Counted from the stretch's first letter, positions 1 through 5,146 are shown. The stretch: DNA of 5,523 nt from an uncultured Clostridia bacterium (GCA_947629995.1 CANRFX010000072.1:1-5523), one strand, 5' to 3'. Notes: generated from the sequence alone by a model not told the origin. Numbers and translations are program-made.

Positions 1-714
1 GGACAAATAGTTTGTGATTTAGTAGAACAAGATGAAAATTTATTATTAAAATGTGGTTTTGATAAAAATGTTACTGGCGAATTTGCTTTTCCTGTTTTTG
101 ATAAAATTGAAAATATTACAGAAAAGCCTGATGTTATTATAGACTTTTCTGTACCAGTAGCTACTTTTCAGATTTTAAAATATGCAAGCCAAAATAAAAT
201 ACCTGTCGTGATTGCAACAACTGGATTTTCTGATGAAGAAGAAAATCAAATTAAGGAATATAGTAAAAAAATTCCTATTTTTAAATCTGCCAATATGTCT
301 TATGACATTATGATTATGAAAAAATTAGTACAATGGCTTGCTCCTTTATTAAAAGATACTGATATTGAAATAACAGAAACACATCATAATAGAAAAATTG
401 ATAGTCCAAGTGGAACTGCTCAAATGCTTGCTGATTCTATAAATCAGACTCTTGGAAATCATCTTCATTGTGAATATAATAGACATGATAAGCGTCAAAA
501 AAGAGATAAAAATGAAATAGGTATGAATTCAATTCGTGGTGGTAATATTGTTGGAGAACATACTGTTCAATTTTTTGGAGAATTTGAAACTTTTGAATTA
601 AAACATACATCTTATTCCAGAAATGTATTTGCTGAAGGAGCAATTAAAGCTGCAAAATTTTTAATTGAAAAACCTGTTGGTTTCTATTGTATGGAAGATA
701 TGTTTGATTTATAA
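1..714 (+). CDS. dapB: 4-hydroxy-tetrahydrodipicolinate reductase (DapB), 5'-truncated by the window
   Basis: Open from base 1 in frame 1 to a TAA at 712-714 (237 codons). The product reduces 4-hydroxy-tetrahydrodipicolinate to tetrahydrodipicolinate with NAD(P)H in the cytoplasmic diaminopimelate/lysine pathway. Seen: the partial protein starts at GQIV, the tail of the N-terminal GxxGxMGxxI nucleotide-binding motif, so only about 12-14 residues are missing. DVIIDFS (44-50) and PVVIATTGF (68-76) match the conserved Rossmann strands. ETHHNRKIDSPSGTA (126-140) is the DapB signature, with the catalytic His (H128/H129), the substrate Lys (K132) and the phosphate-like SGT loop. SIRGGNIVGEHTV and SRNVFAEGAIKAAKFL are the conserved C-terminal dimer/tetramer elements. 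The GTG at 208 is an internal Val, not a start. Expected full length near 250 aa is normal for the family. It is convergent with the minus-strand block and ends at a shared terminator; its promoter lies outside the window. Confidence 0.96.
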   Translation, partial: GQIVCDLVEQDENLLLKCGFDKNVTGEFAFPVFDKIENITEKPDVIIDFSVPVATFQILKYASQNKIPVVIATTGFSDEEENQIKEYSKKIPIFKSANMSYDIMIMKKLVQWLAPLLKDTDIEITETHHNRKIDSPSGTAQMLADSINQTLGNHLHCEYNRHDKRQKRDKNEIGMNSIRGGNIVGEHTVQFFGEFETFELKHTSYSRNVFAEGAIKAAKFLIEKPVGFYCMEDMFDL

Positions 715-737
715 ATTTCTGATTAATATAAAAAAAT

Positions 738-773
738 AAATTGTTTTAGATTATTTCTAAAACAATTTTTTTT
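738..773. terminator. Bidirectional intrinsic terminator between convergent dapB and the pilin/DGR-target gene
   Basis: A 13-bp perfect stem (738-750 with 756-768) closes a 5-nt loop TTATT. On the plus strand it runs into a T tract (766-773); on the minus strand seven A residues at 730-736 supply the U tract. It can therefore end dapB from the left and the minus-strand gene from the right. Its arm starts 17 nt past the stop codon of the minus-strand gene, directly behind the proposed DGR variable region, where characterised DGRs also carry a hairpin. Confidence 0.9.
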
Positions 774-784
774 AAGAATTATTT

Positions 785-2716
785 TCAATATAAAGCTGGT
801 CGAAAAGAACTGCGGAAGCTGGCATTAGTCGTATCGGCGCAGCCTCGGCTAGATACTGGATCGTCTGGACTATTATTGCTGAAATTGCCTCCTCGACCGC
901 TACACGGAGAGCTGTCGTCCTCAAGTGCATGCTCTAATGTCCAGTCAAATTCATTTCCTGCAAAATCATAGATATTTAATCTTTTTGTTTTTTCTGATGC
1001 TCCTGTTGATAATAATATATTATTATTAGCTGTTTTATCACCCGATACGTTACTCCAACTTGATGTAAAACTTTTTGCATTACTACTTAAATTATTTAAA
1101 CTTACATTTTTATAATTTCCCCAATCTTTACTGTCTGAATTTATACTTGCTACTATGCTTGCTCTTTGTCCTTCCCCTTCTTCTCCCAGTTTTGCTACTT
1201 CCTTTTCTTCTATAAACTTGCACACTAAATCCCATTGAATTCCAAATAATAAACTACTTGTTTTACTATCATCTGGTGCCATGGCATTTGCAAGTGTTTG
1301 TGCTTCGCTACATGTTACAAAATTATATGGAATTGCATCTTTTTGACTTATTGCTTTTGTTGAAGTAGAAATATCTTCTATTCTTGCACTTGAACTTGTT
1401 CTGCCTTTTTTTAAACTTCCTTCATCTGTTCCTGTACTTCCTTCTATTCCTGCTTCATATCTTCCTATCCAAAAACCTCCATTATTATATATACTTCTTA
1501 ACATTTTATGATAGTTTTCTTTATACTCATCATATGTTAAACCACATCCTGTTTTTAATTGTTTTTGTGTATCTGTTAATCCTTCTGTGCTTGCTGATAC
1601 AACAGTTCCATCTGTATCTAACGCATACCATTCATCTTTCCAATCATAATCTTGATTTTCGTTTCCTTTTGTATATGGATTTGCATATGTTTTTAATTCT
1701 TTTATTAAAGTTGTATAATCGCTTTCACTATTAAAAGTTAAACCTCCTGGCATAAGATTTTTTGGCACTTCTATCCATACCCATTCATTTTGATTAGTAT
1801 CTTTTGCAACTAAGCCCTCATTAATTGTGTTTTCGCCAGGTGTTGTTGATACATAAAATCCTTTTGGAATACTAACAGTATCTTCATTTTTATCTTTATA
1901 TATTCCTTCTTTATCATATTGTGGACTCCAATTATCAGTACTTAAATAAACTACTTGATTACCACTTGTACTTTTGTAATATCCTTTATAATTATTTACA
2001 CTTTTAATAAAATCATTTTTACTTCCATTTTCTAATGTTATATTATTTGGTATTTCTGTTATTTCTTCTTTTTGTTCAGTCCATTGATATTGTTCTGTAG
2101 CATCATTACTCTGAATAATTATTCCTGTATCTTTTGTTCCACTAATATAATTAAAACCTTCTGGAATTTTTATACCATTTATATATTTTAACTCAACTGA
2201 CTCTTTATCAACATTTTCTTTTGTATAATCAGTATAATAAGTTTCTCCATCTATTTGAATACCTTCTACATAAAATATATTATGGCTTGTTTCATTAATA
2301 ATATATAAATCAGTATTATTTTGAATATCTTGACTTGCTAATTCTTGTCCAGATTTAAAATTTTCTAACTTTTTAATATTTTCATAATCTTTTCCATAAT
2401 TTAAAGTTAAATTATCAATTGCTGATAAGTCAAGAACTAAAAATTTTCCTGTGTCAACTACCTCACTAATTGTATCAATATGACCAGTATTAGTATATTC
2501 ACATTTTGCAGGAATGCTACCTGTTTCCATGTAATAATTTGAAACTTTATCTCTTAAGTTCTTGATATCACTTTGTAATTGAACTAATTTTTGGGTTTTA
2601 AGGTTATCAGCAATGTTATATATTACAACACTTGTCAATATCATTAATACTATTATTGTAATTGCCAATGAAGTTAAAGTAATTCCCTTTACATTTTTTA
2701 ATTTTTGTTTTATCAT
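785..2716 (-). CDS. Pilin-like surface protein with C-terminal C-type-lectin/FGE-like domain; probable DGR variable (target) protein
   Basis: 643 aa from an ATG at 2716, stop TGA. Residues 1-11 are a short basic leader ending in KG, followed by a hydrophobic helix (about 12-33, ITLTSLAITIIVLM...). This is the class III/prepilin-like N-terminus common in clostridial surface proteins, though the usual Glu at +5 is Ser here. An amphipathic continuation and a pilin-like head follow (about 34-165). Residues 184-201 (IPEGFNYISGTKDTGIII) and 283-303 (IPKGFYVSTTPGENTINEGL) are a diverged internal repeat; the second ends in NEWVWIEVP. From 413 (GGFWIGRYEAGIEG) the sequence follows the formylglycine-generating-enzyme/C-type-lectin fold, including NIYDFAGNEFDWT (582-593) and the tail RGGNF...SFRPALY. 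The last 44 codons have alien composition and NNY codon bias, typical of DGR targets. Inferred role: a membrane- or pilus-anchored ligand-binding protein with a diversified binding face. It lies just downstream of the spoIVFB-like gene, 49 nt from its stop, with no terminator between, so it may be cotranscribed. The ligand is unknown, and real FGE enzyme activity is unlikely. Confidence 0.88.
   Translation of the reverse strand: MIKQKLKNVKGITLTSLAITIIVLMILTSVVIYNIADNLKTQKLVQLQSDIKNLRDKVSNYYMETGSIPAKCEYTNTGHIDTISEVVDTGKFLVLDLSAIDNLTLNYGKDYENIKKLENFKSGQELASQDIQNNTDLYIINETSHNIFYVEGIQIDGETYYTDYTKENVDKESVELKYINGIKIPEGFNYISGTKDTGIIIQSNDATEQYQWTEQKEEITEIPNNITLENGSKNDFIKSVNNYKGYYKSTSGNQVVYLSTDNWSPQYDKEGIYKDKNEDTVSIPKGFYVSTTPGENTINEGLVAKDTNQNEWVWIEVPKNLMPGGLTFNSESDYTTLIKELKTYANPYTKGNENQDYDWKDEWYALDTDGTVVSASTEGLTDTQKQLKTGCGLTYDEYKENYHKMLRSIYNNGGFWIGRYEAGIEGSTGTDEGSLKKGRTSSSARIEDISTSTKAISQKDAIPYNFVTCSEAQTLANAMAPDDSKTSSLLFGIQWDLVCKFIEEKEVAKLGEEGEGQRASIVASINSDSKDWGNYKNVSLNNLSSNAKSFTSSWSNVSGDKTANNNILLSTGASEKTKRLNIYDFAGNEFDWTLEHALEDDSSPCSGRGGNFSNNSPDDPVSSRGCADTTNASFRSSFRPALY
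788..919 (-). other. Proposed DGR variable region (VR) in the 3' end of the lectin-like gene
   Basis: This covers codons 600-643. Over 791-930 I count 73 G/C in 140 bases (52%), against 27 in 100 for 961-1060 of the same gene. Coding-strand A drops from 45% to 24% over the same comparison. Of the 44 codons, 33 end in C or T and 16 end in C, a pattern expected when AAC/AAT codons of a template are randomised at A to NNY. Protein landmarks fit gut DGR targets: an RGGNF entry, Ser/Asn/Asp/Arg-rich loops, an SSR segment, and an FRPALY end at the stop codon. The 5' boundary is approximate and may extend to about 930. No template repeat is present in the window, so the assignment rests on composition, codon pattern and position. 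Confidence 0.8.
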
Positions 2717-2724
2717 TTGATTTT

Positions 2725-2729
2725 CTCCT
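2725..2729 (-). promoter_or_regulatory. RBS that fixes the start of the pilin-like gene at 2716
   Basis: On the minus strand AGGAG (2729-2725) is followed by 8 nt and then ATG (2716-2714). The longer reading frame begins at a TTG at 2734 whose second to fourth codons are this Shine-Dalgarno itself, so that upstream start has no RBS. The ATG start also leaves a short basic prepilin-like leader (MIKQKLKNVKG). Confidence 0.85.
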
Positions 2730-2750
2730 ATCAATTTTATCTTTAGTATT

Positions 2751-2779
2751 AGTTTACTATTTATTTCATTTTATTTCAA
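2751..2779 (-). promoter_or_regulatory. Possible weak promoter for the pilin-like gene
   Basis: On the minus strand TTGAAA (2779-2774) and TAAACT (2756-2751) are 17 bp apart. The -35 overlaps the last codons of the spoIVFB-like gene. The -10 matches consensus only partly and the region is A/T-rich, so chance matches are easy. It offers a way to express the surface protein independently of the sporulation genes. Confidence 0.3.
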
Positions 2780-3425
2780 TAGTTTTTTCTATTATATTAT
2801 AAATTTTATTTCTTTTTTTATAAATCATATCTTCTTTTATAACAATTGCCCATAATACTACAATTATAATGAATATAGCTATATTTTCTATTTTATAAAT
2901 GATTATACTAGATAAAAAAGTCAAAATTAATAAACTAATAAATGATATTTTATTTATATATTTTTCCGATTTGATTTTACCAAATAAAATATGCAATATT
3001 CCTTTTAAAACTCTACCACCATCTAAAGGATAAATTGGTAATAAATTAAATAAAATAAGTAGTAAATTAGAATAAATTATAAGTAATGTATAAAAAATAT
3101 TGAATTTTATTTGGAGCATTATTAATATAATAATTAGATTAGTTAATGGTCCTGCTATTGCTACTAATATTTTTTTTAATTCATATTGATTTCCATTTTT
3201 TATTTTTTTATTATAATCTTCTGGTATTATTTGAAATGATATTGATACTCCATATGGTACAATTTCTATTTTTCGAGGTTTCATTCCTAATAATAAACCA
3301 GCAATTAAATGTCCAAACTCGTGAATAATAGCAAAAAACATAATCATAGTATATATTTCTATTTGCTTTGTAAAGTAAAACAAGACAATAAAAAGAAATA
3401 TTCTTAAATCAATTCTAAATCGCAT
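2766..3425 (-). CDS. spoIVFB: SpoIVFB-like M50 site-2-type intramembrane metalloprotease
   Basis: 219 aa, strongly hydrophobic, with several predicted membrane helices. The zinc-binding HEFGH motif (35-39) lies in the second helix. AGPLTN (91-96) follows the substrate-gating segment, and NLLPIYPLDGGRV (127-139) supplies the third zinc ligand D135. All catalytic residues are intact. In Bacillus subtilis the homologue sits in the forespore outer membrane and cleaves pro-sigma-K, activating late mother-cell transcription. At 219 aa this protein ends soon after its last membrane segment and lacks the C-terminal cytosolic CBS domain of the 288-aa Bacillus protein. Start choice: AAGGAGG (3436-3430) lies 4 nt before the ATG and begins directly after the upstream stop codon, suggesting translational coupling. 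The adjacent SpoIVFA-like partner supports the assignment over a generic M50 protease. Confidence 0.85.
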   Translation of the reverse strand: MRFRIDLRIFLFIVLFYFTKQIEIYTMIMFFAIIHEFGHLIAGLLLGMKPRKIEIVPYGVSISFQIIPEDYNKKIKNGNQYELKKILVAIAGPLTNLIIILIMLQIKFNIFYTLLIIYSNLLLILFNLLPIYPLDGGRVLKGILHILFGKIKSEKYINKISFISLLILTFLSSIIIYKIENIAIFIIIVVLWAIVIKEDMIYKKRNKIYNIIEKTIEIK

Positions 3426-3436
3426 AATTCCTCCTT

Positions 3437-4300
3437 CTATAATTCCAAAATTGTCTGTGGATCAACTGTCCTTTCTGAAATTCTAATTTCAAAATGTAAA
3501 TGTGGTCCTGTTGAATTTCCTGTTGAACCAACCTCTGCAATTTCTTGACCTTGTGCAATTTTATCCCCTTGTTTTACATATAAACTATTACAATGAGCAT
3601 AAATAATGCTCACTTCTCCTATTTGAATCTTTATATGTTTTCCATATCCCCCTTCTTCAGAAACTAAAACTACTTCTCCATCTGTTGCTGATTTTATTTT
3701 AGTTCCTAAATTGGCTGCTATATCTGTACCTGTATGATTTTTAGAAATATTAACACTTGTTTCTTGTACATCCCTATATCCATATTTAGAAGAAACTATT
3801 CCTTCTATTGGTTTAATAAATGTAGTTGTATTTTTTATATTTTGTATATCAAGTTCTTCTTGTGATAAATTTTGTTCATCTGTACTATTTATATCTTCTG
3901 TTTGTTCTGCTTCATTTTTTATTACTTCTTCTGCCTGCTCAACTGCGCCACCAATTGCTGTATTTTCAGCATTTTCTTCTTCTTTTTGGTTTATTAAATT
4001 TAAAACCTGATTTTTTATAGTTTCATATAATTCCATAAAGTTTGTATCATATGAAAGTATTTTATTTACATTATTAATAAAATCTTGTGAAAAAATTGAT
4101 TCACTGTTTTGAATCATATATATAGCTAAATAAATAACAATACATATTAACATTTGAATTACTATTTTTTTTAACAATTTAATATCTTTTTTGTTATTTA
4201 TTGCAACATTTACAGTTGGCTTTATCTCTCCTTGTTTCCTTCTTTGATAAACTTCCTCAGCTCGTCTTATTTTTTCTTCCACACTCATAACTCTTTCCAT
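3437..4300 (-). CDS. spoIVFA: SpoIVFA-like membrane-anchored LytM/M23 peptidase-domain protein
   Basis: 287 aa, stop TAG. A charged cytosolic N-terminus (MERVMSVEEKIRRAEEVYQRRK) leads to one membrane helix (about 46-63). An acidic, low-complexity linker follows (about 105-150), then a C-terminal LytM domain (about 161-287). Zinc ligands of active M23 endopeptidases are all visible: H189xxxD193 in NHTGTDIAA, YAH236, and H267-L-H269-F-E. In Bacillus, SpoIVFA holds and inhibits SpoIVFB in the outer forespore membrane until it is cleaved by SpoIVB/CtpB. The architecture and the 11-bp gap to the M50 gene point to the same pair here. The complete catalytic set means it may also cut peptidoglycan, or could instead be a SpoIIQ-type endopeptidase. 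Start: AGAGGTG (4312-4306) precedes the ATG at 4300. Confidence 0.75.
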   Translation of the reverse strand: MERVMSVEEKIRRAEEVYQRRKQGEIKPTVNVAINNKKDIKLLKKIVIQMLICIVIYLAIYMIQNSESIFSQDFINNVNKILSYDTNFMELYETIKNQVLNLINQKEEENAENTAIGGAVEQAEEVIKNEAEQTEDINSTDEQNLSQEELDIQNIKNTTTFIKPIEGIVSSKYGYRDVQETSVNISKNHTGTDIAANLGTKIKSATDGEVVLVSEEGGYGKHIKIQIGEVSIIYAHCNSLYVKQGDKIAQGQEIAEVGSTGNSTGPHLHFEIRISERTVDPQTILEL

Positions 4301-4352
4301 AAAAGCACCTCTAACTTAATACAACATATGACTATGGATTAGATTTTATGAC

Positions 4353-4700
4353 TTATTTTATAATTAGAAAAAATGCTTGTATTAGTATAACAATACTTGA
4401 TATATATGCATATTTTTTTAATCTCATATACTTTTTACTGTTTTTTATTGTCTTTATGGTTGTTTCTTCTTTTTTATTTTCTAATTTTGAAATATAATTT
4501 GATACTAACATTTCCGCTTCTTTTAAAATATAATCTTTTTCTTTTCTAATTGGTTCTTCTTGATTTATTTTTTTATTTTTTTCTATCTTTTCAAGTTTTT
4601 TTACTTTTTTACTAGATTTTAATATAACAATTGCTTCTTCTACTAAATTTGATGGTAAATTTTTTAATACTACCATATTTTTCATTCTACTTGTTTCCAT
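4353..4700 (-). CDS. Lysine-rich tail-anchored protein of unknown function
   Basis: 115 aa, not recognised. An N-terminal stretch (MKNMVVLKNLPSNLVEEAIVIL, about 6-27) looks globular. A highly charged Lys/Glu-rich middle (about 28-85) is likely helical or coiled coil. One C-terminal hydrophobic helix (about 93-114, ending AFFLIIK) suggests tail-anchoring with the body in the cytoplasm. It has its own promoter and an excellent RBS, AAGGGGAGGT (4714-4705), and is followed after 52 nt by the SpoIVFA-like gene on the same strand, so it probably heads this operon. A sporulation link is inferred from position only. Strong RBS, good length and codon use make it a real gene. Confidence 0.8.
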   Translation of the reverse strand: METSRMKNMVVLKNLPSNLVEEAIVILKSSKKVKKLEKIEKNKKINQEEPIRKEKDYILKEAEMLVSNYISKLENKKEETTIKTIKNSKKYMRLKKYAYISSIVILIQAFFLIIK

Positions 4701-4734
4701 TCTTACCTCCCCTTGAAAGTTTGAGTTTGATTTT

Positions 4735-4763
4735 TATATATAAAGTTTTTCCATTTTTTTCAA
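4735..4763 (-). promoter_or_regulatory. Vegetative-type promoter ahead of the spoIVFA/spoIVFB-like operon
   Basis: On the minus strand TTGAAA (4763-4758), a 17-bp spacer and TATATA (4740-4735) precede the 115-aa gene, with an RBS at 4714-4705. This looks like a sigma-A promoter. I do not see a clear sigma-E promoter, which drives spoIVFA-spoIVFB in Bacillus, so sporulation control is not proven by the sequence. Confidence 0.6.
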
Positions 4764-4773
4764 GGTTATACAA

Positions 4774-4800
4774 AAAAAGTGCTCTTTTTAAGCACTTTTT
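4774..4800. terminator. Bidirectional terminator between the toxin module and the operon
   Basis: Stem of 10 bp (4774-4783 with 4791-4800) and a 7-nt loop. The minus strand gives a U tract from A residues 4772-4778, and the plus strand gives TTTTT at 4796-4800. On the minus strand it is the natural end of the toxin-1 transcript, placed just before the -35 of the next operon. The toxin mRNA would then carry a 3' UTR of about 175 nt that includes the full complement of the small RNA. Confidence 0.8.
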
Positions 4801-4833
4801 AGTTCTAATCTAATTTTATCTGCAATAAATATC

Positions 4834-4884
4834 ATTTGACAAAATTAAATAATCTGTGTATAATATAGATAAGAAATGAGAAAC
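4834..4884 (+). repeat. 51-bp perfect direct repeat, copy 1
   Basis: Identical base for base to 5309-5359, 475 bp downstream. It covers the small-RNA promoter and the first nucleotides of the RNA, through GAAATGAGAAAC. Identity stops inside the first RNA hairpin. This indicates recent tandem duplication or conversion of an antitoxin-type module. Confidence 0.95.
4836..4864 (+). promoter_or_regulatory. Consensus promoter of small RNA 1
   Basis: TTGACA (4836-4841), 17-bp spacer, TATAAT (4859-4864): a perfect sigma-A consensus with optimal spacing. Such strength is typical of constitutive type I antitoxin RNAs. Transcription should begin near 4871. Confidence 0.93.
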
Positions 4885-4899
4885 ACAAAGTGTGTTGCC
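4873..4899 (+). repeat. Inverted repeat arm shared with the toxin-1 leader (left arm)
   Basis: GAAATGAGAA (4873-4882) and AGTGTGTTGCC (4889-4899) recur in inverted orientation at 5126-5135 and 5108-5118. Both blocks match exactly, separated by 6 nt here and 7 nt there. The toxin mRNA (minus strand) thus begins like the small RNA, and its 5' UTR is complementary to its own 3' UTR over 21 bp. Confidence 0.9.
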
Positions 4900-4911
4900 G
4901 AAAGTTTGATT

Positions 4912-4952
4912 AAATAACCATTCTCTCACCAAAAGCAGAATGGTTATTTTTT
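4912..4952 (+). terminator. Terminator of small RNA 1
   Basis: Perfect 13-bp stem (4912-4924 with 4937-4949) around a 12-nt loop CTCACCAAAAGC, ending in TTTTTT (4947-4952). On the minus strand there is no good U tract, so toxin transcription should read through to the terminator at 4774-4800. Confidence 0.92.
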
Positions 4953-5061
4953 ATTTGCTCATAATTATTACCAAAGCAATAATCAAGGCAATAGCTATGA
5001 TAGTAGCTGCTACTAATCCAAAGGATAGTAGATAGATTATTTGTAATAATACTGTTTCCAT
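4951..5061 (-). CDS. Small hydrophobic peptide, probable type I toxin (module 1)
   Basis: 36 codons plus TAA, below usual ORF cut-offs: METVLLQIIYLL, SFGLVAATIIAI, ALIIALVIIMSK. Almost all of it is one hydrophobic helix (about 4-33) with a short polar C-terminus containing Lys, as in holin-like/TxpA-like membrane toxins of Firmicutes. GAGGTGG lies 4 nt ahead of the ATG. Evidence that it is real: good RBS, its own promoter, an antisense small RNA convergent on its 3' end, and a second diverged copy (5523-5437) in the same arrangement that preserves hydrophobicity and the SK-stop ending. Membrane-damaging toxicity is inferred from family resemblance; a small membrane regulator is the alternative. 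Confidence 0.8.
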   Translation of the reverse strand: METVLLQIIYLLSFGLVAATIIAIALIIALVIIMSK

Positions 5062-5063
5062 AG

Positions 5064-5111
5064 CACCACCTCGCTTTCTCACAGTTAAACTGTGTTATAT
5101 GTAAGGTGGCA
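5064..5111 (-). promoter_or_regulatory. Toxin-1 leader: SD AGGUGGUG maskable by upstream UGCCACCU
   Basis: On the minus-strand RNA the SD segment AGGUGGUG (5071-5064) can pair over 8 positions (two G-U) with UGCCACCU (5111-5104). Between them a second hairpin, CACAG/CUGUG (5094-5090 with 5084-5080), brings the arms together. This would hide the ribosome site in the full-length mRNA, a common safety lock in type I toxin mRNAs. Confidence 0.6.
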
Positions 5112-5135
5112 ACACACTCTGCTTATTCTCATTTC
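5108..5135 (-). repeat. Inverted repeat arm in the toxin-1 leader (right arm)
   Basis: Plus-strand GGCAACACACT (5108-5118) and TTCTCATTTC (5126-5135) are exact reverse complements of 4889-4899 and 4873-4882. It lies in the 5' UTR of the toxin mRNA, just after the predicted start near 5140. Confidence 0.9.
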
Positions 5136-5146
5136 CTATATTTTAT

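Larger units (their letters stand above)
4871..4952 (+). ncRNA. Small RNA 1, probable type I antitoxin RNA (~82 nt)
   Basis: It is bounded by a consensus promoter and a strong terminator and has no convincing ORF. The 5' part contains a small hairpin (AACAC 4882-4886 with GTGTT 4892-4896), and the 3' half is the 13-bp terminator hairpin. Its final bases overlap the stop codon of the toxin gene on the other strand. If the toxin mRNA ends at the 4774-4800 terminator, this RNA is antisense to it over its full length. The convergent, 3'-overlapping layout is that of TxpA/RatA-type and clostridial type I modules. Action by pairing with the toxin mRNA 3' UTR is inference. Confidence 0.8.

Noticed and set aside
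437..643. Minus-strand 68-codon ORF inside dapB
   Set aside because: It has no RBS and no recognisable motifs, and it lies fully opposite a clear dapB coding region; it is an AT-rich shadow frame.
785..930. GC-rich gene end as an assembly chimera or recently transferred DNA
   Set aside because: The frame runs through without a break and completes the lectin-like domain to FRPALY-stop; the bias is in A loss and NNY codons, which fits adenine-directed mutagenesis better than foreign DNA.
785..1480. A true formylglycine-generating enzyme
   Set aside because: The domain sits on a pilin-like stalk, has a hypervariable-looking end and lacks recognisable FGE catalytic cysteine context or a sulfatase neighbour.
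1384..1734. Plus-strand 116-codon ORF opposite the pilin-like gene, and similar plus-strand ORFs at 3146-3328, 3826-4020 and 4631-4813
   Set aside because: Their products are Leu/Phe/His-rich strings produced by reading antisense to Lys/Glu/Asn-rich genes; none has a credible RBS or domain.
2717..2734. Upstream TTG start that would add six residues to the pilin-like protein
   Set aside because: Its codons are the Shine-Dalgarno of the ATG at 2716, and it has no RBS of its own.
4877..4918. 13-codon ATGAGA... mini-ORF in small RNA 1 (a similar ATG occurs in RNA 2 and in the toxin leader)
   Set aside because: The ATG is only about 6 nt from the predicted RNA start with no RBS; in RNA 2 the frame runs past the terminator, and the peptides are not conserved.
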